NCBI GenBank assembly: GCA_026986415.1
Contig: JALSOR010000081.1
Location: 1-36,034 of the forward strand
Direction of reading: 5' to 3'
From: Acidilobaceae archaeon
Lineage (GTDB): Archaea > Thermoproteota > Thermoprotei_A > Sulfolobales > Acidilobaceae
DNA: 36,034 nucleotides
The translations under genes and the position numbers were made by a program. Below are positions 7,867 to 15,444 of the stretch, piece after piece. The first letter of the stretch is position 1, and each line of letters starts with the position of its first letter. The notes below the pieces were generated by a model. It searched no databases and had not been told where the DNA came from. It worked only from the letters and a program-made list of their open reading frames with translations.

Positions 7867-9757
7867 CCAGCTCCACCGCCCACCTGTAAGCTATGAGGAG
7901 CCCCACTATTAGGCCTGCCAGGCCCGCGATAACCAGCGGGAGGTAGCCGTATCCCGGCATCTCTGGGAGGATCTGGCCTGGCCCTGCCTGGGGCATGCCC
8001 TGGCCTCCCTGCGGGCTCATCTGTTTCTGGAGCGCGTAGAGGTACCATTCGATCGTCGATGCGAGAGCTTCCATGGCTGTCCCTAGAGCGTCCTGCTTGT
8101 CCCCGTTGGAGTAGAGTATTTCCGAGTAGTTCATATAGGCTGGAGCCAGGCCTGGGGGGAACCCTCTCGCCTCTAGCTGGAGTATGAGCGTGTTATAGAT
8201 GTTGACCGACTCGTTCAGGTAGCCGTCGATAGTCATGTTGTAGAGGGTAGTATTATTCTGGGGCATGATTATGAAGAGGTCGTCCATACTACGGCTGATC
8301 GCTTCCCTGTAGAATCCTAGCGCTGCAATATAATACCCGTTGGCCTGGTAGCTGTCCCCTTTGCTTATCAGGCCCTGGAGTATTGATATGTAGTTCTCGA
8401 GCAGCTTCTTTTTCTCGATATTATTAATTATACTCACAGTATACTCTGCCAGGCTTATAGAATAGCTCGATGATATGTGGGCGTAATCTCCCAGCATTAA
8501 CGTGAGATTCTCAACCTCGGCACTAGACATTACCGGGGGAGCCTCTCTCAGCGCCTGAGCCACTTCAAGCCACGACTCTATACTGGCAATCCTCGCCCTA
8601 GCATACGCTAGTGTCGAGATAGCATCGTAGGGGCTGTACCCTGCCAGCAGGCTAAGGTCTTGGAGGCTGGAGAGCGCATCGGCGGTCCTGGAGAATGCCG
8701 TTCCTAGAAACTCAACATAGTATATCGAGCCGTTATCGGGCATCTCCTCCATACTGTCCAGAAGGCTCTGCAGTTCTCCCCGTATCATGTTGGCCTGCTC
8801 TAAAATATAGCTTGTAAGCCCCTTGCCGACACTCATGTTCGAGACTTGATAGTAATAGTATGCGGTATACGCCTGAATAAGGGCTGTGAACGCGTAGCTT
8901 GCCGAAGCGTAGGGGCTCTTGTTGAGCAGGGTCCTGCTCATGTTAATGTTCTTCCATGCCTCCTTGTAAAATGTGAGTGCAGAGCCGCCAAGCTTATCCG
9001 CTGGGAGACTGGACAGTACCTCTACGGCTTCCTGGGACATGTTTTCGGACGCGTTAACCATGCCTCTAAGGAAAGCTTCTGGTAACCCAACAGTAACAGG
9101 CTTCTCGGCGCCTGTAGTTTTGATGCCGAGCATTTTAGAGACGGAACCGTAAAGTCCTGCTACGGGCGTGCCGTTAGGGCATTCAGATATTATTTTCGAG
9201 TTCACGTTGGCCAGGGGATAGTAGAATTTGAGTCCTGCATCCATAGCCGCGTGACACTTATACTCGACCCCTCCGACAGGCCCGAATAGGCCTACCGGTG
9301 TTATTGCCCCGGTCATGGTTGTCTTGTTTAGCATCTCTAGTATGGGGCTTCCAGTTATGAGGGAGTAGAATATGAGGGTTATGTAGGCGCTACCGCTAGG
9401 GCCGCTAACATCTGAGGCGTTAAGAAAGTCTACCTTGAAATCATAGCTTCTCCAGTCCACGCCTGCAAGAATACTAGCTATTGCTGCCGCCTGCACGATA
9501 CTGCTTCTAGTAGTACTACCGACGTTCCCCCCGGAGGACACCTTCACGTTGCCCGATCCTGGAGATACTGATACTAGTGTTGCTACTAGTGTTCCCTTCT
9601 CTCCGGCGCCCACCTCTTCTACCGCTGGGATGTATACTATGACGCTCCCGCCCGTCTTGCTGGAGGACGAGTACAGTAGTGGGGCGGGCAATCCTAGTAT
9701 TACGGCTAAAACTATCATTGACGCGATTAATGCTTGGAGCCTAGTCCTGTGCTTCAA
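7835..9757 (-). CDS. Membrane-anchored, secreted Lon-like (S16) protease with helical domain
   Basis: A 640-residue exported protein. A signal or anchor helix spans about residues 8-30. Residues 38-180 match the Lon/S16 proteolytic domain: Ser121 in SGPSGS and Lys167 in GPVGGVEYKCHAA (46 residues later) are the expected Ser-Lys dyad. No AAA+ domain is present. Residues 230-570 are mostly helical with many N-glycosylation sequons; a proline/glycine-rich linker and a C-terminal membrane helix (about 606-625) follow. The active site should lie outside the cell membrane. The substrate and the role of the helical region are unknown. The TTG at 9757 lies about 20 nt after the predicted transcription start. 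Confidence 0.82.
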   Translation of the reverse strand: MKHRTRLQALIASMIVLAVILGLPAPLLYSSSSKTGGSVIVYIPAVEEVGAGEKGTLVATLVSVSPGSGNVKVSSGGNVGSTTRSSIVQAAAIASILAGVDWRSYDFKVDFLNASDVSGPSGSAYITLIFYSLITGSPILEMLNKTTMTGAITPVGLFGPVGGVEYKCHAAMDAGLKFYYPLANVNSKIISECPNGTPVAGLYGSVSKMLGIKTTGAEKPVTVGLPEAFLRGMVNASENMSQEAVEVLSSLPADKLGGSALTFYKEAWKNINMSRTLLNKSPYASASYAFTALIQAYTAYYYYQVSNMSVGKGLTSYILEQANMIRGELQSLLDSMEEMPDNGSIYYVEFLGTAFSRTADALSSLQDLSLLAGYSPYDAISTLAYARARIASIESWLEVAQALREAPPVMSSAEVENLTLMLGDYAHISSSYSISLAEYTVSIINNIEKKKLLENYISILQGLISKGDSYQANGYYIAALGFYREAISRSMDDLFIIMPQNNTTLYNMTIDGYLNESVNIYNTLILQLEARGFPPGLAPAYMNYSEILYSNGDKQDALGTAMEALASTIEWYLYALQKQMSPQGGQGMPQAGPGQILPEMPGYGYLPLVIAGLAGLIVGLLIAYRWAVELVRNSLEGSSP

Positions 9758-9797
9758 CCCTGCAGACCCGCTTTTACTCTACGGCATTGTGCGGGTC

Positions 9798-9810
9798 TTT
9801 TTTATATTGG
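9798..9810. promoter_or_regulatory. Shared TATA element, S16 protease / winged-helix gene
   Basis: TTTTTTATATTGG on the plus strand reads CCAATATAAAAAA on the minus strand. It predicts starts near 9829 (plus, 18-nt leader to the ATG at 9847) and near 9779 (minus, about 22-nt leader to the TTG at 9757). No other TATA-like sequence is visible in the 89-bp gap, so one element may serve both genes. Confidence 0.55.
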
Positions 9811-9846
9811 TTGGAGGGGTTATGTGATTCTACTGGTGCCGGGGTT

Positions 9847-10368
9847 ATGGCGAGGAAGAAGGAGGAGAAGGCTAAGAGTGGCGAGAAGGAGAAGGCTGGC
9901 AAGGAGCTCAAGATTACTACTGTGCACGTTGTTACTCCCGAGAAGGTTATGGAGAATGATAGGCAGATGGCGCTCCTCTACATTATAAGCAAGCTGGGGC
10001 CCATACATGAGAAGACGCTCCAGCATATAATCTATGATCTCAAAGAGGAGTACGGCGTAGATCTAGGCTATAAGATGAGGAAAATAGGGAGCGTGCCCTA
10101 CAGCCCCGAGCTGAAAAGCGACATAGTAGCACTACTATATGTCGGGTTCGTTGAGACCGAGCCGAACATGTACCGGAAGCTCAGGGTCACCGGGAAGGGC
10201 AGGGACGCCCTAGAGGCTAAAAAGCCCCCAGCAGGCATTGTCGCCGCAGTCGAGAAAAACTATGAGGCACTAAGGAACAAGGCGAGCATGCTGGACAGCG
10301 TCCAGGACGCCGAGATCAGGAGGCTACAGAGAACAATACAGAGGCCCAGAAGGAGACCCCTATTCTAA
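9847..10368 (+). CDS. Winged-helix-like protein of unknown function
   Basis: A 173-residue soluble protein. Residues 1-25 are a Lys/Glu-rich tail (MARKKEEKAKSGEKEKAGKE). Residues 40-125 look like a winged helix: MALLYIISKLGPIHEKTLQH, a GYKMRKIGSVPYSPEL linker and a terminal hairpin MYRKLRVTGKGRDAL. The C-terminus is a basic helix ending in an Arg/Pro tail. I do not recognise a named family; a DNA-binding or regulatory role is only inferred from fold and charge. The ATG at 9847 is preferred because longer reading frames would begin upstream of the TATA element. A RecA-like ATPase gene follows 45 bp later and the two are probably co-transcribed with carS. Confidence 0.7.
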   Translation: MARKKEEKAKSGEKEKAGKELKITTVHVVTPEKVMENDRQMALLYIISKLGPIHEKTLQHIIYDLKEEYGVDLGYKMRKIGSVPYSPELKSDIVALLYVGFVETEPNMYRKLRVTGKGRDALEAKKPPAGIVAAVEKNYEALRNKASMLDSVQDAEIRRLQRTIQRPRRRPLF

Positions 10369-10413
10369 CATTCCTACCCCGCCCCGACACTAAGCGCCCC
10401 CGTGGGAGACAGG

Positions 10414-10956
10414 ATGTTTTCACCCCTCCAGAGGCTCCTCCACCACGGCCCGGTACTCGTATACGGGGAGGCGGGATCGGGCAAGACACACCTAGCATAT
10501 GAGGCCTGTAAAACCATAATGCGAAACCGGGAATGCAGGCTCCTCGCGACAGAGCCCGGTACCAGGCTATTCCTGGAGCATGCCGGTCTAGCCTACGAAA
10601 ACATTCTAACACTGGACGCGCTAGCAAGGGAAGCAGCCTATAATGCTGTTAGCGGGCGGTGTAGTGTTGTCGACAGTATCAACTGGCATTATAGGGAGAA
10701 CCCGTCTCTCGGCTCCGCGCGGATGCTAGCGTTCACGAGCGCTATAATAGGGGGCTCCTGCGGGTTCGCCACCGCCCAGGTCTCAGAGGAGGACGGGGAG
10801 GTAAAGCCTTCGGGCTACAAGTATATCGTGCCGTGGTTCCCCGTTATAGCCCGCACGCTTAAAAGAGAGAATAGCGTTTTCCTGCTCGAGGTTTTAAGGC
10901 CTGAGAGGAAAGTATATGCTTTCAAACTTAGGGGTAAGAGTCTAGAATGGATCTGA
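10414..10956 (+). CDS. Miniature RadA/RadB-like RecA-fold ATPase
   Basis: A 180-residue P-loop protein with Walker A GEAGSGKT (residues 18-25) and Walker B CSVVDSINWHYREN, which mirrors VVDSLTAHFRAE of RadA. The C-terminal segment FPVIARTLKREN then EVLRPERKVYAFKLRG corresponds to the last strands of the RecA core. It lacks the RadA N-terminal DNA-binding domain and is shorter than RadB (about 220). It could be a recombination mediator paralogue (RadB/aRadC type) or a KaiC-like regulator. The ATG at 10414 is chosen because GGGAG precedes it by 5 nt; a GTG at 10402 lacks an SD. It overlaps carS by 10 bp, so they are co-translated. Confidence 0.75.
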   Translation: MFSPLQRLLHHGPVLVYGEAGSGKTHLAYEACKTIMRNRECRLLATEPGTRLFLEHAGLAYENILTLDALAREAAYNAVSGRCSVVDSINWHYRENPSLGSARMLAFTSAIIGGSCGFATAQVSEEDGEVKPSGYKYIVPWFPVIARTLKRENSVFLLEVLRPERKVYAFKLRGKSLEWI

Positions 10957-11462
10957 GAAGCCTGTTTGAGACGCTACTATACATACTCCCCGCGATGACC
11001 GCTAACGGGTCTCCAGTTGTAGCCTCCCGCTTCTACGGCAAGGGCACCCCCATCGATGGGGGGAGGAGCCTGGGAGGTAAGCGGCTGCTGGGAGACGGTA
11101 AAACGTGGGAGGGCCTCGCGACGGGAACTATTGTCGGGCTCCTAACCGGTATCATAATAGGGGTCCTTCTAGACCGGCCGGTAGCGTATTGGGCCTCTAT
11201 CGGAGCCCTCTCAGGATTCGGGGCGATGCTGGGGGATATTGTTGGAAGCTTTATTAAGCGTAGGCTAGGACTGCCGCGGGGGTCACCGGCGCCCCTGCTC
11301 GACCAGTTAGACTTCTATGTGGGGGCTCTCGTAGTCCTCTACTTTGTAGGGGTTCGATTAAGTCTTAGCTCTGTAATTATCTGGGCCGTTATCATATTCT
11401 TCCTCCACAGGGCAACCAACTATCTCGCATACAAGTTGAAGCTGAAGAGCGTCCCCCACTGA
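10947..11462 (+). CDS. carS: CDP-archaeol synthase
   Basis: CDP-2,3-bis-O-(geranylgeranyl)-sn-glycerol synthase, which activates the archaeal ether lipid precursor with CTP before polar head-group attachment. The 171 residues form about five membrane helices. Conserved cytoplasmic motifs are LGDGKTWEG (48-56), GDIVGSFIKRRLGLPRG (about 96-112) and LLDQLDFYVGAL (117-128), all diagnostic of the DUF46/CarS family. Length is normal. It begins inside the last codons of the RecA-like gene. The genetic link to a RecA-fold ATPase has no obvious functional reason. Confidence 0.95.
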   Translation: MDLRSLFETLLYILPAMTANGSPVVASRFYGKGTPIDGGRSLGGKRLLGDGKTWEGLATGTIVGLLTGIIIGVLLDRPVAYWASIGALSGFGAMLGDIVGSFIKRRLGLPRGSPAPLLDQLDFYVGALVVLYFVGVRLSLSSVIIWAVIIFFLHRATNYLAYKLKLKSVPH

Positions 11463-11471
11463 GCGGGCTGT

Positions 11472-11551
11472 GGGCGTCAGCTACGACCGCACACTTCATC
11501 CCCTCCTAGAGGGTTAAGGGTCCCTGTAAGCCCACCAGTCATCATACGCCC
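11472..11551 (-). ncRNA. Candidate C/D box sRNA
   Basis: In the gap between carS and the helical-protein gene, the minus strand reads a perfect C box ATGATGA (11545-11539) and a D box CTGA (11480-11477). They are enclosed by a 6-bp terminal stem GGGCGT/ACGCCC, as required for a kink-turn. A C'-like GGATGAA lies about 14 nt before the D box, giving a normal guide length on that side. The other half is longer than usual and its D' box is unclear, so this is a candidate only. It would be transcribed from the end of the minus-strand gene starting at 12098 or from its own promoter. A chance hairpin is the alternative. Confidence 0.42.
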
Positions 11552-11564
11552 TGGAGCCGAAGTG

Positions 11565-12098
11565 CTAGTTCTCATCGTCTAGCGACTCCAGGATTTCTTT
11601 TGCTTTACGATCAACATAAATATAAAGCTCGTCCAGTATGCCTAGCTCGTCCGCCCGCGTGTATGCGAGCTCGAGATTCCTCTCTGCCTGGTCCAGGTGG
11701 AGCGCGTCCACCCTTTCAGGATTCTTAACTGTCATTTCAAGCCCGTAAGATGCCCTGTAGAGTGGGGCCAGTACTCTGGCTTTTAGCGCGGGTGTCAGTT
11801 CCGACCAGCGCTTCGTGCACTGTGCGAGGAAGAGTGTCTCTGTCATGCCTCTAAGTATGAGTATCTTCTTAACCGTTTCGTCCTCGGAAGCCTCCGCTAG
11901 GGCGTCAAGCCTTATAAGGTTCAAGACGGACTCCGGGCTCGAGCATATCTTTTTCCTCTTCTCGAGCAGGAGACTCCTCAAGTCTTCATCCATAGCCTCC
12001 AGGTATGCCTGGAGCCGGCGCACAGCCTCCTCAACATCATCCTCCCAGTAGATTTCCTCTACTATCTTCCTGAAAGCCCTACTAATAGGGTCCTCCAA
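11565..12098 (-). CDS. Helical protein of unknown function
   Basis: A 177-residue, probably all-helical soluble protein, acidic overall, starting MEDPISRAFRKIVEEIYWED and ending KEILESLDDEN. It has three scattered Cys residues but no CxxC pair, no signal and no membrane segment. I recognise no family. The TTG at 12098 is the only in-frame start near GGAGGTG (12109-12115), although that site is 10 nt away. AAGTATAAGG upstream may be its TATA box, so it appears to be transcribed separately from the S27e operon that ends 181 bp before it. Confidence 0.65.
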   Translation of the reverse strand: MEDPISRAFRKIVEEIYWEDDVEEAVRRLQAYLEAMDEDLRSLLLEKRKKICSSPESVLNLIRLDALAEASEDETVKKILILRGMTETLFLAQCTKRWSELTPALKARVLAPLYRASYGLEMTVKNPERVDALHLDQAERNLELAYTRADELGILDELYIYVDRKAKEILESLDDEN

Positions 12099-12126
12099 TA
12101 GTCTCGTACACCTCCACTGCGAGGAT

Positions 12127-12136
12127 CCTTATACTT
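12127..12136 (-). promoter_or_regulatory. Possible TATA box for the helical-protein gene
   Basis: AAGTATAAGG on the minus strand lies about 33 bp before the TTG at 12098 and predicts a leader of only about 9 nt. That would trim the GGAGGTG ribosome site, so either the start of transcription is closer or the box is not used. Confidence 0.35.
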
Positions 12137-12209
12137 GTCCTCCCCCGCCCTGCGGCCTGGACCAGGCGTGCCGCCCGTATTGTTTTCTGGGATGCTTGCG
12201 GAGGGGATA

Positions 12210-12278
12210 AGTGTTTCCCTAGGAGTACTATTAGAATTCAGTTTTTAGAATTCCGTTTGTGGTACGGGAGGAAACACT
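12210..12278. repeat. Inverted repeat after S27e, enclosing a short direct repeat
   Basis: AGTGTTTCC (12210-12218) and GGAAACACT (12270-12278) form a perfect 9-bp inverted repeat with a 51-nt loop, ending 2 bp beyond the S27e stop codon. Inside, TTAGAATTC occurs twice in direct orientation (12231-12239 and 12245-12253). It could act in termination or 3'-end stability of the ribosomal-protein mRNA. Confidence 0.5.
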
Positions 12279-12279
12279 G

Positions 12280-12495
12280 CTATCCTAGGACCCTCTCTAT
12301 CTTGCCCAGGATCTTCGCCTTCCCCCCTGTCGGTTTGACCAGGAGGGCGCCGCACGAGTTGCATCTAACAGGGAAAGTTGCGTGGCTGAAGACAACCTGC
12401 TTGTTCCCACACTCTGGGCATACTACGAGCAGGAACCTGCTCCTGGGCTTGGGCACGAGCATTTTCCTCTTCTTTGTTATGAAATACTGCGGCAC
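12280..12495 (-). CDS. rps27e: Ribosomal protein S27e
   Basis: Small-subunit zinc-ribbon protein S27e. From the GTG at 12495 the product is 71 residues with Cys26/Cys29 (CPECG) and Cys45/Cys48 (CNSCG) and the hallmark core [29 protein letters not shown] lies 7 nt upstream of this GTG; a GTG at 12516 would add seven residues and has no SD. It is the last gene of the minus-strand replication/translation cluster, 47 bp after L44e. Confidence 0.95.
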   Translation of the reverse strand: MPQYFITKKRKMLVPKPRSRFLLVVCPECGNKQVVFSHATFPVRCNSCGALLVKPTGGKAKILGKIERVLG

Positions 12496-12542
12496 CCTGT
12501 TACACCCCCGAAACACTCATGTCGTGTACCCGGCTAGTTTTT

Positions 12543-12830
12543 CTATCTTGTGACGTCTACAAGCTCTATCTTCTTAAGCCTGATACCGAGTATGTGCCTC
12601 TTATAGCCGCACTGGGTGCAGGTTATGCGGAGCACCACTTTCTTAGTGACCTTAGCGTACCTCTTCTGTTCCGGCCTTCTCTTGCTACCGTAACCCTCCT
12701 GCTTACGCATGTATCTCCTCTGTCCCTCGCTCATCGTCCTCCTCTTCCCATGCTTGTAGACCTGGACCGTGTGTACCGTGTGGGTTTTACATCTGGGGCA
12801 GTATGTTCGAATCCTCTTCGGAAACTTCAC
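12543..12830 (-). CDS. rpl44e: Ribosomal protein L44e
   Basis: Large-subunit protein L44e near the E site. From the GTG at 12830 it has 95 residues, the family length. Zinc-binding cysteines are Cys11/Cys14 (CPRC) and Cys71/Cys74 (CTQC); the basic middle contains the characteristic YKHGKRRTMSEGQRRY. GGAGGAGG precedes the GTG. Its GTGA overlaps the stop of the GINS gene by 4 bp, so translation is probably coupled. Confidence 0.96.
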   Translation of the reverse strand: MKFPKRIRTYCPRCKTHTVHTVQVYKHGKRRTMSEGQRRYMRKQEGYGSKRRPEQKRYAKVTKKVVLRITCTQCGYKRHILGIRLKKIELVDVTR

Positions 12831-13321
12831 TCCTCCTCCCTCCACCCTCCTATGCACTGCTTACCTACCTTTATAGCTGTCGCTTCCACGGGCTCTGCAA
12901 GGCCCGCGGCATATAGTGCTGCCGCCTTCTCTAGGGGGAGCCTCGCTATTTCGCCCTCCTGTAAGACTGTGGGCCCGTACTGTACGACCCCCCTGATGAT
13001 CATGAGCGGGTCCTCTCCGAACGTCGCTATGAAGCCTGCAATGTATTTCGCGTAGAACTCTGTTATCCTTCTAACTATTCCTAGGATTCCAGCGTCTAGA
13101 CCGGAGTATTCGGTGTTCCATGAGAGGTCCTCTATCCTTGCCCGTGCCACTAGGCTGGAGACCTCTGAGAGCCTGCCTATAATCTCGCGGCAATAGTCTC
13201 TTCCAGCACTACAGTAGATGCTTAGCACTCGTTTAGCTTCTACTATATGCTCCAGGTTGAGGCTCTCATGGAGTCCCACAGCCGCCTTATAGGGTCCTCC
13301 CGCAGGGATACGCTCTGACAA
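12827..13321 (-). CDS. gins15: GINS complex subunit, Gins15 type
   Basis: Probable archaeal Gins15 (Gins51), a subunit of the GINS complex that joins MCM and RecJ/Cdc45 at the replication fork. The 164 residues show a helical A domain (about 18-105) followed by a short B domain with the typical pattern VVQYGPTVLQEGEIARLPLEKAAALYAAGLAEPVE split over strands and a helix. Sequence similarity in this family is weak, and the call leans on position: Gins15 next to PriS is known in Sulfolobus. The TTG at 13321 follows GGGGGGT by 7 nt. It overlaps priS by 35 bp and L44e by 4 bp. Confidence 0.8.
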   Translation of the reverse strand: MSERIPAGGPYKAAVGLHESLNLEHIVEAKRVLSIYCSAGRDYCREIIGRLSEVSSLVARARIEDLSWNTEYSGLDAGILGIVRRITEFYAKYIAGFIATFGEDPLMIIRGVVQYGPTVLQEGEIARLPLEKAAALYAAGLAEPVEATAIKVGKQCIGGWREEE

Positions 13322-14441
13322 GTATTGACCCCCCAGTAATTCTAACCAGGCCCTTCCCCGCCAGGTGTAAGGCTACCCCGGCTGGGAGGCTCGAATGCTC
13401 CCCCTTCGCCCCTGAAACCTCCACGCTAAGGATACTAATAGGCTCCAGGCGGGTATTGTATTCTACCTCTACCTCCCCCTGGAAAGGGGTGAGGCTGAGG
13501 TTCGGCCTGAAGCCTTCCCGTACAGGTGCGACGAGGAAGTGGCCCTTACCGTTAAGCGTGCCATATATTCTCGTCAGCCTGCTCGGGTCTGCCGTCACCA
13601 TCGCGTCTATAGGCACGATGGCCTGGCGGATCGCATCCTCCACAATAACATCCCACTGCTGGCCGAACGCTTCCCTCATCCCTTTAGGCTTCCCGCTTGC
13701 ACGCGAGGCTAGGATGCGCGCAATCCAGCCTCTCAACCCTGGATCGCTTGGCGATGGGAAGGCCGGGTCCAGCATTTTCCTTGTCTTCCTACCCCGCCTG
13801 ACTATCGAGCCGGTGGGGAATAATGCTTCGACCCTCACGCCTTCCCCTGCAAAGTATGATGCTATCTGCCTCCTCTCCTCCCGGCCCAGCTCGAAGCACG
13901 CCTTGCAGTGGACTCTAACATGGTACCCTCTATGGCCGGTATAGTATGATTCTATCTTTTCCGGCTTGAGATCCCTCCTGATCATGGCTTCGAGCTTCGC
14001 GACCTCGCGGAGGCCTTCTATGAGGCACTCGTCCCCTAACAGCAGGGTACCATCAACATTCTGCGAGTTCTCACTGCAGGGCTCATAGTGGTCCAGGTCG
14101 AGGTCGAATAATAGTATCGCACCCCGGTATCCTTTCTCCTCCATCGTTTTTGCTTCTGGGAGGTCATAGTACGCGACACTATAGTACGCGTTTTTCGGCG
14201 CCTCCCTGGCGAGATACTCTTGCAGCTCGCCTCTAGACTGGAAGGATATGTGCCTCACGTAGGCCTCCGGCTCGAAGAGCTGGAAAGCGAACTCCCTATT
14301 AGCAATACTGTCCGGCTCCTCGACGCAGGGCTTCAGCCTATAGTATATCTTGTAGAGCGCCCTGACTAGTTCTTTAGTGTCAGCGGGCCCTCTAACCCTA
14401 TACTCCGCGGTCCTCCCTCTACTCGATCCTGGGCGATACAT
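13287..14441 (-). CDS. priS: DNA primase small (catalytic) subunit
   Basis: Catalytic subunit of the archaeal/eukaryotic primase that makes RNA or DNA primers with PriL. In 384 residues, the metal-binding FDLDLDHYEPC gives Asp113, Asp115 and Asp117. The nucleotide-binding GHRGYHVRV is at 169-177, and the third conserved block VTADPSRLTRIYGTLNGKGH lies about 287-306. Cysteines at 122, 139, 179 and 182 fit the zinc knob. The N-terminus has about 20 extra residues compared with the usual start of the fold. It overlaps PCNA by 23 bp and GINS by 35 bp, so it is translated within the operon. Confidence 0.96.
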   Translation of the reverse strand: MYRPGSSRGRTAEYRVRGPADTKELVRALYKIYYRLKPCVEEPDSIANREFAFQLFEPEAYVRHISFQSRGELQEYLAREAPKNAYYSVAYYDLPEAKTMEEKGYRGAILLFDLDLDHYEPCSENSQNVDGTLLLGDECLIEGLREVAKLEAMIRRDLKPEKIESYYTGHRGYHVRVHCKACFELGREERRQIASYFAGEGVRVEALFPTGSIVRRGRKTRKMLDPAFPSPSDPGLRGWIARILASRASGKPKGMREAFGQQWDVIVEDAIRQAIVPIDAMVTADPSRLTRIYGTLNGKGHFLVAPVREGFRPNLSLTPFQGEVEVEYNTRLEPISILSVEVSGAKGEHSSLPAGVALHLAGKGLVRITGGSILVRAYPCGRTL

Positions 14442-15168
14442 AGAATGTCAGCCTTCCCCCCTGCTGGTATTCCAGGTCCACACGTACTGGAGCCTCATGA
14501 CTGTACCTTATAACCGTGGAGCCGGCCGCCTGTGCGGCTTGTAGCATCTCGCTGAAATACTCTAAACTGTAAGCGCTCCTATCCGGGCTCTCAATTTCCA
14601 GGTCGAGGAGACTTCCCCTCTCGACGCTGAGCTCTAGTTCCGCCTTCTCGATATCGCCCTCGCCCCTGAAGAAGAGCCTCTCACCCTCCGGGTCGGCCTC
14701 CAGGATTATTGAGTCGGCAATAGGCTCCACGGTACGAACAGCCTCCCTGAATGTTGTTCCCGTTAGCCTTGCAGTGACGGTGTATGATAGTTTAGGCTCG
14801 GGGAGCTTCTCATAGCTCAGCATTATCTGGGGTATGCTGAACTTCCTTACACCTCTCCCATGGAAGATAACGCTGATCCTTGTCCCGTCTATCGAGAGCT
14901 CCAGCTCGTCGTCCTTCTTCGCCCTCCTCAGGATTTTAGATAGTAGGCTGAAGCTGACTCCAAACTCTGCCTGGTCAGAGTCTATCTCATACTCGTGGAA
15001 CGCGTCGCGCGGATAGTAGAGGTCAACCATGGCGACCCTGCTAGTGTCTAGGGCTCTCAGCGATAGGCCCTCACTGGTGGCAACGAAAACCCCCTCATCG
15101 ATTATTTTTTCTATGCTCGCAACCATGTAACGCCATGTCCTAGCGTCGGAGAACCTGAACCGGAACAA
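14419..15168 (-). CDS. pcn: PCNA sliding clamp
   Basis: Processivity clamp for DNA polymerase, FEN1, ligase and others. The 249 residues have the two-domain PCNA fold; recognisable stretches are LRALDTSRVAMVDLYYPRDAF (about 37-57), the acidic interdomain region and the C-terminal RLTFYVSPRIE, which participates in PIP-box binding. Crenarchaea often encode two or three PCNA subunits; this one, beside priS, occupies the position of PCNA2 in Sulfolobus. The TTG at 15168 lies in a G-rich context (CCAGGGGT directly upstream). Confidence 0.95.
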   Translation of the reverse strand: MFRFRFSDARTWRYMVASIEKIIDEGVFVATSEGLSLRALDTSRVAMVDLYYPRDAFHEYEIDSDQAEFGVSFSLLSKILRRAKKDDELELSIDGTRISVIFHGRGVRKFSIPQIMLSYEKLPEPKLSYTVTARLTGTTFREAVRTVEPIADSIILEADPEGERLFFRGEGDIEKAELELSVERGSLLDLEIESPDRSAYSLEYFSEMLQAAQAAGSTVIRYSHEAPVRVDLEYQQGGRLTFYVSPRIE

Positions 15169-15207
15169 ACCCCTGGCACCCAGAAATCAATAGTATGGTG
15201 GATACTC

Positions 15208-15444
15208 TCATTTTAAGGGTGGACGTCCGGTCTCCCCGCACAGCATGCCGGCCAGCTCCGACGCGAGGCTCTCGAGCCCGAGCGCTAGCCGGGAGCCCTC
15301 CTCTAGGAGGTGCCTGCTCGACACGGTGGGCGGCGTTCTCACGCTCGCCTCGAAAAGATTCTCTCTAAGCTTCACCAGGCCTCTCTCGAGGGCTCTAGCA
15401 ATATCGCAGGGCTCTAAGCGTACTCCCTCCACGTGTACCCGCAT
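15208..15444 (-). CDS. Small protein between TFS and PCNA, unknown function
   Basis: A 78-residue, mainly helical protein (MRVHVEGVRLEPCDIARALE through the C-terminal MLCGETGRPPLK). It fills the space between the TFS and PCNA genes, overlapping the TFS 3' end by 31 bp and stopping 39 bp before PCNA. The ATG at 15444 is favoured by AGGTG about 8 nt upstream. A GTG at 15453 would add three residues. I do not recognise a family: it lacks the RpoL signature and no Pcc1 signature could be seen. Its tight fit in the cluster supports a real gene. Confidence 0.65.
   Translation of the reverse strand: MRVHVEGVRLEPCDIARALERGLVKLRENLFEASVRTPPTVSSRHLLEEGSRLALGLESLASELAGMLCGETGRPPLK

Noticed and set aside
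9787-9846. Longer N-terminus for the winged-helix-like protein
   Set aside because: It would start upstream of the only TATA element; the ATG at 9847 fits the predicted leader.
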